NCBI RefSeq assembly: GCF_042658845.1
Contig: NZ_JBHSRI010000006.1
Coordinates: 1 to 64,000, forward strand
Reading direction: 5' to 3'
DNA: 64,000 nt
Source: Paenisporosarcina macmurdoensis
GTDB taxonomy: Bacteria > Bacillota > Bacilli > Bacillales_A > Planococcaceae
In this document: positions 48,745 through 57,254 of the stretch, piece after piece
Position numbering within the stretch: the first letter of the stretch is position 1
Layout: each line of letters begins with the position of its first letter
Notes under the pieces: generated by a model
The model's database searches: none
What the model was told of the DNA's origin: nothing
The model's input: only the letters and a program-made list of their open reading frames with translations
Program-made: the position numbers and the translations under genes

Positions 48745-50208
48745 ATGACACAAGAAGTTCGCGTACGCTACGCACCAAGTCCAACAGGTAATCTACATAT
48801 TGGTGGAGCAAGAACCGCATTATTTAACTATTTATTTGCACGTCATCACGGCGGTAAATTCATCGTACGTATTGAAGATACGGACATTGAACGTAACATC
48901 GAAGGTGGCGAACTATCCCAACTAGAGAATTTGAAATGGCTAGGAATTGACTATGATGAGTCTGTTGATATCGGTGGACCATATGCACCTTACCGTCAAA
49001 TGGAACGTCTTGATATTTATAAAAAACACGCTGAAGAAATGCTTGAAAATGGCCATGCGTATAAATGTTTCTGTTCAACTGAAAAGTTAGATGAGGAACG
49101 TGAAATGCAAAAAGCTAAAGGAATCGCTGCGCCCATGTATGTGGGGACATGCCGTAACTTAACTAAAGAAGAAGTGGCAGAGAAAGAAGCTGCAGGAATT
49201 CCGTATACAATTCGTATGCGTGTGCCAGCTGACGTTACGTATACATTTAAAGATTTAGTTCGTGGTTCAGTTACATTTGAATCAAAAGACGTAGGCGATT
49301 GGGTTCTTATTAAAACAAACGGTATCCCAACATATAACTACGCGGTTGTATTAGATGACCATTTCATGAAAATCTCACACGTTTTCCGTGGAGAAGAGCA
49401 TTTATCAAATACACCAAAACAAATCATGGTATTCCAAGCATTTGGTTGGGAAGCACCTCACTATGGCCATATGACATTAATCATTAACGAAGACCGTAAA
49501 AAATTATCAAAACGTGATGAATCGATTATTCAATTCGTTGCCCAATACAAAGATTTGGGATACCTTCCTGAAGCCATGTTCAACTTCTTTGCACTTCTTG
49601 GCTGGTCGCCTGAAGGAGAAGACGAGATCTTCTCGAAAGAAGAACTTATTCGTTTGTATGACGTCAATCGTTTATCTAAATCACCATCCATGTTTGATAA
49701 ACAAAAATTAACGTGGACGAATAATCAATATGTGAAACAACTTTCATTAGACCAAGTGGTCGATCTTGCATTGCCTCATTTACAACAAGCGGGTCGCTTA
49801 CCTGAAACATTGACAGCTGAAGAAAAACAATGGGCTACAGGCGTTATCGCTCTTTATCATGAGCAAATGAGTTTCGGTTCAGAAATTACTGAGCTAACTG
49901 ACCTATTCTTTAAAGATGAACTAACATATGATGAAGAAGCATCTGCTGTATTAGCTGGTGAACAAGTGCCTGAAGTAATGGCGTCATTCAAAACGCAGCT
50001 AGAGCAACTAGAAGCATTTGAACCAGATGCAATTAAAGCAGCCATTAAAGCCGTACAAAAAGAAACAGGGCATAAAGGCAAAAACTTATTTATGCCAATT
50101 CGTGTTGTAACCACTGGTCAAACTCATGGTCCAGAATTACCAAGTGCCATTTCGTTGATTGGCAAAGAAAAAGTCATTGCACGCGTAGAGAAATACGCGA
50201 AACAATAA
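48745..50208 (+). CDS. gltX: Glutamyl-tRNA synthetase
   Basis: A 487-residue class I synthetase. The HIGH signature is A-P-S-P-T-G-N-L-H-I-G-G (about 9-20), the zinc-like CFCSTEKLDEE region follows, and the KMSKS equivalent is K-K-L-S-K-R-D-E-S (about 252-260). In Bacillales it charges both tRNA-Glu and tRNA-Gln, the latter corrected by GatCAB. GAGGAGG precedes ATG 48745. Confidence 0.97.
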   Translation: MTQEVRVRYAPSPTGNLHIGGARTALFNYLFARHHGGKFIVRIEDTDIERNIEGGELSQLENLKWLGIDYDESVDIGGPYAPYRQMERLDIYKKHAEEMLENGHAYKCFCSTEKLDEEREMQKAKGIAAPMYVGTCRNLTKEEVAEKEAAGIPYTIRMRVPADVTYTFKDLVRGSVTFESKDVGDWVLIKTNGIPTYNYAVVLDDHFMKISHVFRGEEHLSNTPKQIMVFQAFGWEAPHYGHMTLIINEDRKKLSKRDESIIQFVAQYKDLGYLPEAMFNFFALLGWSPEGEDEIFSKEELIRLYDVNRLSKSPSMFDKQKLTWTNNQYVKQLSLDQVVDLALPHLQQAGRLPETLTAEEKQWATGVIALYHEQMSFGSEITELTDLFFKDELTYDEEASAVLAGEQVPEVMASFKTQLEQLEAFEPDAIKAAIKAVQKETGHKGKNLFMPIRVVTTGQTHGPELPSAISLIGKEKVIARVEKYAKQ

Positions 50209-50210
50209 TA

Positions 50211-50239
50211 TTGACTTTCACTCCAGTTGGTGTGAGAAT
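50211..50239 (+). promoter_or_regulatory. Promoter of the cysE-cysS T-box transcript
   Basis: -35 TTGACT (50211-50216), 17-base spacer, -10 GAGAAT preceded by TGT (50234-50239). It starts three bases after the gltX stop. Confidence 0.65.
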
Positions 50240-50261
50240 GAAGCTATCTTTTAAGCATATA

Positions 50262-50518
50262 TTATGTGAAAGCTTTGAAGAGGAGAAGTACATAAGGCAC
50301 GCTCTTTAGAGAGGACCACCACCGGCTGAAAGTGGTCTGAGCAAAGGCACTATGGAAATGCACCTCTGAGTGCTCAGCTGAAATTTTTAGTAAGCGAGCC
50401 GTATCGTCTACGTTACAGACGCCAAGTGGGAAGGCATGCATCTTATCCTTCCAATCAGAGTGGAACCGCGCAATTACAGCGCCTCTGTCAGTTACTGACA
50501 GAGGCGCTTTTTATTTTG
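50262..50518 (+). ncRNA. T-box leader (cysteine) upstream of cysE-cysS
   Basis: The region has T-box hallmarks: AGAG-containing Stem I base (GAAGAGGAGAAGTA), a Stem I with a TGC triplet in the specifier position (GGAAATGCACC, TGC at 50359-50361), the T-box core TGGAACCGCG (50461-50470) that pairs with the tRNA acceptor end, and a terminator stem GCGCCTCTGTCAG/CTGACAGAGGCGC with T run (50479-50515). TGC fits uncharged tRNA-Cys as ligand and cysE-cysS as targets. Confidence 0.9.
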
Positions 50519-50569
50519 GGCAAGAAAAGCAGAAAGAGGTCTCGCCAAGTTAACTTGGCAGCGAGACGT

Positions 50570-50845
50570 GTGTGAGCGATAAATCATTCAAAGTGAGTGA
50601 TAAACACGCTGAAATGAGCGTTAAATAGTTCACAATCGAAAGAAATCATCAAAAAGTGTCCCATTAACCAAGTTAACTAGTTATTGAAACGCACGATAAA
50701 CGATTCTTTCTTTCAAACAGCAGCGTAGCGAAAAAAACCAGCTAAATTCGTTTCAACCTTTATGGTGAAACCCTGAATGGGAGCCCTTTCGCTATTCGCT
50801 GCAGGCTCATTTCTGAAGGGAAAGGTTACCCAAGTTAACGATGTA
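50570..50845 (+). repeat. Composite dispersed repeat between the T-box and cysE
   Basis: Three 21-base units starting TGAG[CT]G[AT]TAAA (50574, 50595 and 50616) are followed by CACAATCGAAA, CTTTCAAACAGCAGCGTAGC, GAAA (50710-50733) and GGGAGCCCTTTCGCTATTCG ... GGCTCATTTCTG (50780-50815). These are the modules of 39001-39330 in a permuted order. No gene is present in 50519-50883. Confidence 0.8.
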
Positions 50846-50883
50846 TTGAAATGCACGTAAGATAATTAATTAGAGGAGGACTG

Positions 50884-51549
50884 ATGATGTTCGGTCGAAT
50901 GAAAGAAGATGTTGAAGTCGTTTTCGAACAAGATCCCGCAGCAAGACGCGTACTTGAAGTAGTACTTACCTATGCTGGTTTACATGCAGTGTGGTCACAT
51001 CGTGTCGCACATGCACTTTTTCTACGGAAATTCTTTTTCCTGGCAAGAGTCGTGTCCCAAGTGAGTCGTTTTTTCACTGGAATCGAAATTCACCCAGGAG
51101 CTAAAATTGGTCGTCGCTTCTTTATCGATCACGGTATGGGTGTGGTCATTGGGGAAACCTGTGAAATAGGCAATAATGTAACGATTTTCCAAGGAGTTAC
51201 GCTTGGGGGGACTGGTAAGCAACGAGGGAAACGCCATCCCACTTTACATGACAATGTGTTAGTTGCCACAGGCGCAAAAGTGCTTGGGTCAATTACCATT
51301 GGTGAAAACAGCAAAGTAGGTGCTGGGTCAGTTGTCTTAAAAAATGTTCCACCCAACTCTACTGTTGTAGGTATTCCAGGAACAATCGTTGTACAAGATG
51401 GAGTAAAAGTAAAACGAAACTTGGATCATCAAGATATGCCAGATCCAGTTGCCGATAAATGTAATATGCTAGAAGAAAAAATTGCCGTCTTGCATAAACA
51501 AATTGAACACGTGAGTCAACAAGTTGAAAAGGAGCGAAACGTTAAATGA
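50884..51549 (+). CDS. cysE: Serine O-acetyltransferase
   Basis: A 221-residue left-handed beta-helix enzyme making O-acetylserine for cysteine synthesis. Hexapeptide repeats run from G-I-E-I-H-P-G-A-K-I-G (about 62-72) with the active H-G-M-G-V-V-I-G-E-T and V-T-L-G-G-T-G-K. It is the short Bacillus type with a reduced N-terminal helical domain. GAGGAGG precedes tandem ATGs. It overlaps cysS by 4 bases and is controlled by the T-box. Confidence 0.96.
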   Translation: MMFGRMKEDVEVVFEQDPAARRVLEVVLTYAGLHAVWSHRVAHALFLRKFFFLARVVSQVSRFFTGIEIHPGAKIGRRFFIDHGMGVVIGETCEIGNNVTIFQGVTLGGTGKQRGKRHPTLHDNVLVATGAKVLGSITIGENSKVGAGSVVLKNVPPNSTVVGIPGTIVVQDGVKVKRNLDHQDMPDPVADKCNMLEEKIAVLHKQIEHVSQQVEKERNVK

Positions 51550-52946
51550 GCATTCATATTTACAATACTTTAACACGTCAAAAAGATCCCTTTGTACCAC
51601 TAGAAGAGGGCAAGGTGAAGATGTATGTATGTGGACCAACAGTTTACAACTACATCCACATTGGTAATTCACGTCCCGTCATCGTTTATGATACCGTCCG
51701 TCGTTACCTAACGTACAGTGGCTATGATGTCAATTTCGTTTCAAACTTTACAGATGTTGACGACAAAATTATTAATACAGCTAAAGCACTGGGTGAAGAT
51801 GTGTCGGAATTAACGGAACGTTTTATTGCGGCCTACTTTGAAGATGTCAGTGCACTTGGTTGCCAGAAAGCAGACGCCCATCCGCGTGTAACAGAACATA
51901 TGGATGACATTATTGATTTCATAAAAGTGCTAATCGAAAAAGGCTATGCCTATGAGTCAAAAGGCGATGTCTATTACAGAACGCGCAAGTTTGAAGGCTA
52001 CGGTAAATTGTCTCATCAATCAGTAGATGATTTAAAAATTGGAGCACGAATTGAAACGGGCGACAAGAAAGACGATGCTCTTGATTTTGCTTTATGGAAA
52101 GACGCTAAGCCAGGTGAAATTTCCTGGGAAAGTCCTTGGGGCAAGGGGCGTCCAGGTTGGCATATCGAATGTTCAGTGATGGCTCGTGAACTATTAGGGG
52201 ACACCATCGACATTCATGCTGGCGGTCAAGATTTAACATTCCCACATCATGAGAACGAGATAGCTCAATCCGAAGCCTATACAGGTAAACCATTTGCTCG
52301 TTACTGGATGCATAATGGCTATATCAATATTGATAATGAAAAAATGTCGAAGTCTCTTGGAAACTTTGTATTAGTGAATGACATTCGTAAACAAATTGAT
52401 CCGCAAGTGTTGAGATTCTTTATGTTGTCTGTTCATTACCGCCATCCAATCAATTTCTCTCAAGAGCTTGTTGAAAATGCGGAAAATGGTTTAGCGCGCA
52501 TTCGTACGTCGTATGCTAATTTAGCTCATCGACTTGAAGCATCTCCTGAGCTTGGTGATTATAAAGATATTTGGTTAAACAAAATCGAAGAAGTCCGTAC
52601 GCAATTCACGACAGCGATGGACGATGATTTTAATACAGCCAATGGAATTGCTGCATTATTTGAGCTAGCAAGTTTAGCGAATCTGTACTTAATCGAAAAA
52701 CATACGGAAGCACATGTGCTTTCTGCATTCATGGACACATTAAAAGAACTGGCACTTGTCTTAGGTATTGAAGTAGAAGTGCAAAGTGAAGTACTAGATG
52801 AAGAAATCGACGCGTTAATTGAAGCGAGAATCCAAGCACGTAAAGACAAAGACTTTGCTCGAGCAGATGCGATTCGAGATCAATTAAAAGAATTGAATAT
52901 TATTTTAGAAGACACGGCACAAGGCATACGTTGGAAACGCGGATGA
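51546..52946 (+). CDS. cysS: Cysteinyl-tRNA synthetase
   Basis: A 466-residue class I synthetase. HIGH motif in Y-V-C-G-P-T-V-Y-N-Y-I-H-I-G-N (about 28-42), the zinc site with E-C-S-V-M and H-x-x-x-E, and K-M-S-K-S-L-G-N (about 266-273). GGAGCG lies upstream in cysE, and the ATG overlaps the cysE stop. It shares the T-box with cysE, as in Bacillus subtilis. Confidence 0.97.
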   Translation: MSIHIYNTLTRQKDPFVPLEEGKVKMYVCGPTVYNYIHIGNSRPVIVYDTVRRYLTYSGYDVNFVSNFTDVDDKIINTAKALGEDVSELTERFIAAYFEDVSALGCQKADAHPRVTEHMDDIIDFIKVLIEKGYAYESKGDVYYRTRKFEGYGKLSHQSVDDLKIGARIETGDKKDDALDFALWKDAKPGEISWESPWGKGRPGWHIECSVMARELLGDTIDIHAGGQDLTFPHHENEIAQSEAYTGKPFARYWMHNGYINIDNEKMSKSLGNFVLVNDIRKQIDPQVLRFFMLSVHYRHPINFSQELVENAENGLARIRTSYANLAHRLEASPELGDYKDIWLNKIEEVRTQFTTAMDDDFNTANGIAALFELASLANLYLIEKHTEAHVLSAFMDTLKELALVLGIEVEVQSEVLDEEIDALIEARIQARKDKDFARADAIRDQLKELNIILEDTAQGIRWKRG

Positions 52947-53374
52947 ATAAAGAATATACACTGCGATCTATGGATGTGTTGCAATTAAATTCGCTCGCCC
53001 TTGCGTATATGGGCGACGCGGTTCTGGAACAAGCCATCCGTGAACATTTAATTCGTTCTGGGCGTGTCAGACCCAACACTTTGCATAAAGAGGGCACTAA
53101 ATATGTATCGGCGAAAGCACAAGCGTTAGTCGTTCGTGTGATGTTGACAGAAAAGTTTTTGACAGAAGAAGAAGAAGCGGTGCTTAGAAGAGGGCGTAAT
53201 GCCAAGTCTGGTAGCATTCCAAAAAACACAGATGTGCAAACGTATAAATATAGTACTGCATTTGAAGCGGTCCTCGGCAGTTTATACTTGCTGGGGAACT
53301 TCAATCGCGTGCAAGAAATTATCGAAAAAGCCATAACTATTATAGAAGAACCGAAAGGAGAGACCCCATCGTGA
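52943..53374 (+). CDS. mrnC: Mini-ribonuclease III
   Basis: A 143-residue single RNase III catalytic domain without a dsRNA-binding domain. The signature L-A-L-A-Y-M-G-D-A-V-L-E (about 14-25) and E-A-V-L-G-S-L-Y-L (about 110-118) carry the acidic metal ligands. It trims 23S rRNA ends. ATG 52943 overlaps the cysS stop (ATGA) and is preferred over an upstream TTG. Confidence 0.93.
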   Translation: MNKEYTLRSMDVLQLNSLALAYMGDAVLEQAIREHLIRSGRVRPNTLHKEGTKYVSAKAQALVVRVMLTEKFLTEEEEAVLRRGRNAKSGSIPKNTDVQTYKYSTAFEAVLGSLYLLGNFNRVQEIIEKAITIIEEPKGETPS

Positions 53375-54129
53375 CTGAACAAACTAATGAAAATGAAATT
53401 TTATCAGGTAAAAATCCAGTACTAGAAGCACTTCGAGCGGGACGCGAGATGAATAAGGTATGGATTGCAGAAGGTGTTAAAAAAGCGGGGATTACTGAAA
53501 TCATGGAACTGGCAAAAGCAGCGGGAATAATTGTCCAGTTTGTACCGAAAAACAAGGTTGAACAATTAACGGACGGAGCCAATCATCAAGGAATTGCTGC
53601 GTCGGTTGCTGCTTACAAGTACGCAGAAATTGACGAACTCTTCGAACTTGCAGCTTCACGCAACGAAGATCCGTTCTTCTTGATATTAGATGAGTTAGAA
53701 GATCCTCATAACTTAGGTTCGATATTACGTACAGCAGATGCTACCGGAGTACACGGAGTCATTATCCCTAAACGCCGTGCAGTAGGACTGACGGGTGTTG
53801 TAGCGAAGACTTCTACAGGTGCAATTGAGCATGTGCCAGTAGCGCGCGTCACAAATTTAGCGCAAACTGTGGAAGATTTGAAAAAACGAGGCTTGTGGAT
53901 TGCAGGAACAGATGCAAAAGGATCATCTGACTATCGTCGTATGGATGCTAAATTACCGCTTGCCATTATCATTGGTAGTGAAGGTAAAGGAATGAGTCGC
54001 TTACTTAAAGAGAAATGCGATTTCCTTTATCACATGCCGATGGTTGGGCAAGTAACGTCGTTAAATGCATCTGTTGCAGCTGCTATCTTGATGTATGAAG
54101 TGTTACGGAACCGCCAACCGGTTAACTGA
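53371..54129 (+). CDS. rlmB: 23S rRNA (guanosine-2'-O)-methyltransferase RlmB
   Basis: A 252-residue SpoU-family (SPOUT) methyltransferase: an N-terminal L30e-like substrate domain (G-K-N-P-V-L-E-A-L, about 12-20) and the trefoil-knot domain with L-E-D-P-H-N-L-G-S-I-L-R-T-A (about 111-124), I-I-G-S-E-G-K-G (about 197-204) and S-L-N-A-S-V-A-A (about 230-237). GTG 53371 overlaps the mrnC stop, behind GAAAGGAGAG. Confidence 0.95.
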   Translation: MTEQTNENEILSGKNPVLEALRAGREMNKVWIAEGVKKAGITEIMELAKAAGIIVQFVPKNKVEQLTDGANHQGIAASVAAYKYAEIDELFELAASRNEDPFFLILDELEDPHNLGSILRTADATGVHGVIIPKRRAVGLTGVVAKTSTGAIEHVPVARVTNLAQTVEDLKKRGLWIAGTDAKGSSDYRRMDAKLPLAIIIGSEGKGMSRLLKEKCDFLYHMPMVGQVTSLNASVAAAILMYEVLRNRQPVN

Positions 54130-54130
54130 G

Positions 54131-54640
54131 ATGGACATCTTACTCGTCGATGGCTACAACATGATCGGCGCATGGAAAGAATTACGTGCGTTAAAAGCGG
54201 ACAAGCTTATTGATGCTAGAGACCGTCTAATTGAAATGATGGCGGAATATAAAGCATTTTCTGGTTGGAGAGTCATCGTGGTCTTTGATGCACATCTTGT
54301 GCCGGGTATTGAAAAAAAGAAAAAACAATATGATGTTGAAGTTATATTTACACGAGAAAATGAAACGGCCGACGAGCGCATTGAAAAGCTAACCATCCAG
54401 TTAATGACACGACGTGACCAAGTACATGTTGCGACGTCAGATTTAACCGAACAATGGGTCGTCTTTGCGCAAGGGGCTCTAAGGATATCTGCTCGTGAAC
54501 TAGAAATTGAAATGGAATTAGTGCAAGATAATATCACGAAGAAAGTCAAGGCGATTCAAGAACAAAGACCTTTCTCGAAAATTCAACTACCCAATGAAGT
54601 GGCAGAAATTTTTGAAAAATGGCGCAGAGGGATGAAATGA
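54131..54640 (+). CDS. rae1: Ribosome-associated NYN-domain endonuclease Rae1 (YacP)
   Basis: A 169-residue NYN/PIN-like nuclease: D-I-L-L-V-D-G-Y-N-M-I-G-A-W (2-15), V-V-F-D-A-H-L-V (about 52-59), T-R-E-N-E-T-A-D-E-R-I (about 76-86) and V-A-T-S-D-L-T-E-Q (about 98-106) hold the acidic catalytic residues. Bacillus Rae1 cleaves mRNA in the ribosomal A site. ATG 54131 lies one base after the rlmB stop. Confidence 0.92.
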   Translation: MDILLVDGYNMIGAWKELRALKADKLIDARDRLIEMMAEYKAFSGWRVIVVFDAHLVPGIEKKKKQYDVEVIFTRENETADERIEKLTIQLMTRRDQVHVATSDLTEQWVVFAQGALRISARELEIEMELVQDNITKKVKAIQEQRPFSKIQLPNEVAEIFEKWRRGMK

Positions 54641-54644
54641 GCCG

Positions 54645-54674
54645 TTGACGCTCGATTTCCACTTCCTGTATACT
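54645..54674 (+). promoter_or_regulatory. SigA promoter of sigH
   Basis: -35 TTGACG (54645-54650), 18-base spacer, -10 TATACT (54669-54674). Its position shows that the sigH start must lie further down, at TTG 54711. Confidence 0.75.
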
Positions 54675-54710
54675 AGTGTCAAACTATGCGAACTAGTCGA
54701 GGTGATATTG

Positions 54711-55361
54711 TTGACAAAAAGTGACCATGTACACGTTAAGCTTCACCGATTTGAAGACTTGCTAGATGACGAGCTTGTGGCACTGGTCCACAATGGGGAT
54801 ACAGACGCGTTGGATTTTTTAATTACCAAGTACCGTTCATTCGTACGAATGAAAGCAAGATCGTATTTCTTGATTGGAGCCGACAAAGAAGACATCATTC
54901 AAGAAGGTATGATTGGCCTCTACAAATCAATTCGTGATTTTAGAGGAGACAAGCTGTCATCATTTCGTGCATTTGCAGAACTTTGCATCACTCGCCAAAT
55001 TATTACCGCTATCAAAACGGCTACACGTCAAAAACATATTCCGTTGAATTCATATGTTTCTTTAGATAAGCCGATATTTGATGAAGAATCAGATCGGACT
55101 TTAATGGATGTAATCTCAGGCTCTGTCATTGATGATCCAGAAGAATTAATGATTCATCGTGAAGATTTCGATTATATGGAAGAAAAAATGAGTGAAATTT
55201 TGAGTGAATTGGAACGACAAGTATTGGCATTGTATTTAGATGGACAGTCGTACCACGAAATTTCTGAAGAATTAAATCGCCATGTGAAATCGATAGATAA
55301 TGCCTTGCAACGAGTGAAGCGGAAGTTGGAACGTCATATTGAAATTAGTGGAGTTCGGTAA
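54711..55361 (+). CDS. sigH: RNA polymerase sigma factor SigH
   Basis: A 216-residue sigma-70 factor of the Spo0H type: region 2 (E-D-I-I-Q-E-G-M-I-G-L-Y-K-S-I-R-D-F) and region 4 (L-S-E-L-E-R-Q-V-L-A-L-Y-L-D-G-Q-S-Y-x-E-I). It turns on early sporulation and stationary-phase genes. TTG 54711 is 6 bases after GAGGTG; longer starts would precede the promoter. A weak TTGACA-17-TAGTCT pair follows the gene (55383-55411) and may drive secE. Confidence 0.95.
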   Translation: MTKSDHVHVKLHRFEDLLDDELVALVHNGDTDALDFLITKYRSFVRMKARSYFLIGADKEDIIQEGMIGLYKSIRDFRGDKLSSFRAFAELCITRQIITAIKTATRQKHIPLNSYVSLDKPIFDEESDRTLMDVISGSVIDDPEELMIHREDFDYMEEKMSEILSELERQVLALYLDGQSYHEISEELNRHVKSIDNALQRVKRKLERHIEISGVR

Positions 55362-55591
55362 ACGCATCCTCTGAGCGGTTGTTGACAGTCTAAACAGTAG
55401 GTGATAGTCTTTAAAAAGACAAATGCTGACTTTAAAAAGTAATAATATGCCTAAAAAGTCTTCTTAAGCTGTGTGCAATATGGTTCACTTACCTATACAG
55501 TTCCTACTTCGAAAGAAGAATAAGAGAGTGTTTGATATACAAACACTGTAAGAATAAATATAGATATTTTTAATTCGGGGGTTTAATTAGA

Positions 55592-55777
55592 ATGGCTAAT
55601 ATTAGCGGTTTCTTTGGTAATGTCGTCTCGGAAATGAGAAAAGTTAGCTGGCCAAAACGTAAAGAATTGACTCGCTACACGGTGATCGTTCTTTCAACAG
55701 TTGTTGTTATGGCTATATTTTTCTCGATAATTGACTTGGGAATTTCAGAAGCAGTACGCTGGTTCCTTGCACTGTAA
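55592..55777 (+). CDS. secE: Preprotein translocase subunit SecE
   Basis: A 61-residue single-span subunit of the SecYEG channel. F-x-x-V-V-S-E-M-R-K-V-S-W-P-K-R-K-E-L (about 9-28) is the amphipathic cytoplasmic helix, and one membrane helix follows (about 35-58). ATG 55592 lies behind CGGGGGTT. In Bacillus, rpmG sits between sigH and secE; the 230 bases here contain no such frame. Confidence 0.95.
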   Translation: MANISGFFGNVVSEMRKVSWPKRKELTRYTVIVLSTVVVMAIFFSIIDLGISEAVRWFLAL

Positions 55778-55805
55778 TTTGATAACAGATTATAATTGTG
55801 AAAAT

Positions 55806-55838
55806 AGCCCGTTATAAACAGAGAACGGGTTTTTTCAT
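55806..55838 (+). terminator. Terminator-like hairpin between secE and nusG
   Basis: AGCCCGTT and AACGGGTT pair, followed by TTTTCA. It lies 28 bases after secE and could attenuate nusG. Confidence 0.75.
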
Positions 55839-55880
55839 TTGTCTAAGAAATGGAGGGACGGACGAACAGTCCTGCTACTT

Positions 55881-56414
55881 ATGGAAAAGAATTGGTATGT
55901 TGTTCACACGTATTCTGGATACGAAAACAAAGTAAAAGCAAATCTTGAGAAGCGTGTCGAAACAATGGGCATGTCAGATTTAATCTTCCGAGTAATTATC
56001 CCGGAAGAACAAGAAACAGATTTTAAAGATGGTAAAAAACGAGTTGTTATGCGTAAAACATTCCCTGGATATGTTTTAGTAGAACTTATAATGACGGATG
56101 ATTCTTGGTATGTTGTACGTAACACGCCGGGTGTAACTGGATTTATTGGTTCATCAGGTGGCGGTGCGAAACCAACGCCATTGTTAGATGAAGAAGTTAC
56201 TTTCATCTTGAAACAAATGGGCATGACAGAACGTAGACTTGAAGCACTATATACTATTGGTGAAATGGTAGAAGTGCTTGAAGGACCATTTGCAAACTTC
56301 CAAGGTAAAGTGGAAGAAATCGATGACGCTAAAGGCAAGTTGAAGGTTTCTGTCGACATGTTTGGACGCGAAACGAAAATGGAACTTGACTACGATCAAG
56401 TTATCAAAATGTAA
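55881..56414 (+). CDS. nusG: Transcription termination/antitermination factor NusG
   Basis: A 177-residue protein: NGN domain starting M-E-K-N-W-Y-V-V-H-T-Y-S-G-Y-E (1-15) with F-P-G-Y-V-L-V (about 66-72), and the C-terminal KOW motif V-E-V-L-E-G-P-F-A-N-F-Q-G (about 128-140). ATG 55881 matches the family N-terminus, but the only good ribosome site, GGAGGG, lies 25 bases upstream. The GGAC/GTCC hairpin between them may shorten the distance. An in-frame TTG at 55839 is the alternative start. Confidence 0.95.
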   Translation: MEKNWYVVHTYSGYENKVKANLEKRVETMGMSDLIFRVIIPEEQETDFKDGKKRVVMRKTFPGYVLVELIMTDDSWYVVRNTPGVTGFIGSSGGGAKPTPLLDEEVTFILKQMGMTERRLEALYTIGEMVEVLEGPFANFQGKVEEIDDAKGKLKVSVDMFGRETKMELDYDQVIKM

Positions 56415-56421
56415 TTAGAAA

Positions 56422-56530
56422 AGTGGAAAGCGCCACTTTAGCTCGACACCGGCGCTGGAAGAATCGATGCGGAAGCTTGCTTTCGCCTGAGGGTCTGAAG
56501 CTTAGGTGCGAGCTGGCGCTTGCAACTAGA
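56422..56530 (+). repeat. Dispersed GC-rich repeat between nusG and rplK
   Basis: GTGGAAAGCGCCACTTTAGC, TCGACACCGGCGCTGGA, then GGAAGCTTGC and GAAGCTTAGGTGCGAGCTGG, CGCTTGCAACTAGACA. It is an imperfect palindrome made of GCGC-type arms and resembles a known class of Bacillaceae intergenic repeats. The rest of the 344-base gap holds the rplK promoter and leader. Confidence 0.7.
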
Positions 56531-56597
56531 CATGGTAAATCTTTAATGGAAAACGATCCATCAATAATTAAATCTTAGTACCTTTTTCAAAAGTCAC

Positions 56598-56626
56598 TTG
56601 CTTAAGTTTTAGAAAAATGGTATTAT
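56598..56626 (+). promoter_or_regulatory. SigA promoter of rplK-rplA
   Basis: -35 TTGCTT (56598-56603), 17-base spacer, -10 TATTAT (56621-56626). Confidence 0.7.
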
Positions 56627-56707
56627 TTCAAAGGTCAGACTGATTTTGTTATTAGTCTGCAAAAATTTTAGCTTATGCTCAGCTAGTAGCTGACAGACAG
56701 ATATTGA

Positions 56708-56732
56708 GTGGGAGGGGCAACCCTATTACCAC
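56708..56732 (+). promoter_or_regulatory. L1-site-like leader motif before rplK
   Basis: GTGGGAGG ... AACCC ... ACCAC, with GTGG/CCAC pairing. The same pattern recurs before rplA at 57255-57281. It resembles the L1-binding stalk of 23S rRNA, so L1 autoregulation of the operon is plausible. Confidence 0.55.
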
Positions 56733-56758
56733 ATCACGGACTTAAGGAGGTGTGTCTC

Positions 56759-57184
56759 GTGGCTAAAAAAGTTGTTAAAGTAGTAAAGTTACAAATTCCT
56801 GCTGGTAAAGCAAATCCAGCACCGCCGGTTGGTCCAGCATTGGGTCAAGCAGGTGTTAATATTATGGGATTCTGTAAAGAATTCAACGCACGTACGGCAG
56901 ATCAAGCTGGATTAATTATCCCTGTTGAAATTTCTGTATTTGAAGATCGTTCATTTACATTCATTACAAAAACTCCACCTGCAGCAGTATTACTTAAAGT
57001 GGCGGCTGGAATTCAGTCAGGTTCTGGTGAACCAAACCGCAAAAAAGTTGCAACGGTGAAGCGTGATAAAGTTCGCGAAATCGCTGAACAAAAAATGCCA
57101 GACCTAAACGCAGCATCAGTTGAAGCAGCGATGTTGATGGTTGAAGGTACTGCGCGTAGCATGGGAATTGTCATCGAAGACTAA
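56759..57184 (+). CDS. rplK: 50S ribosomal protein L11
   Basis: A 141-residue protein: K-L-Q-I-P-A-G-K-A-N-P-A-P-P-V-G-P-A-L-G-Q (about 9-29) and the C-terminal rRNA-binding domain ending V-E-G-T-A-R-S-M-G-I. GTG 56759 follows AAGGAGG. First gene of the L11-L1 unit. Confidence 0.97.
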   Translation: MAKKVVKVVKLQIPAGKANPAPPVGPALGQAGVNIMGFCKEFNARTADQAGLIIPVEISVFEDRSFTFITKTPPAAVLLKVAAGIQSGSGEPNRKKVATVKRDKVREIAEQKMPDLNAASVEAAMLMVEGTARSMGIVIED

Positions 57185-57217
57185 TCCCTGCAACTTGATG
57201 ATGCATTAGTTTTTGGA

Positions 57218-57248
57218 GGGTTGCGAATGTCTTCAGGACACGCAACCC
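57218..57248 (+). terminator. Hairpin between rplK and rplA
   Basis: GGGTTGCG and CGCAACCC pair, followed by TTATT. With the L1-site-like motif just after it (57255-57281) it may form an attenuation device. Confidence 0.5.
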
Positions 57249-57254
57249 TTATTC

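Noticed and set aside
54645..54710. Longer sigH reading frame
   Set aside because: It begins at the TTG of the -35 box; the promoter places the start of the message downstream.
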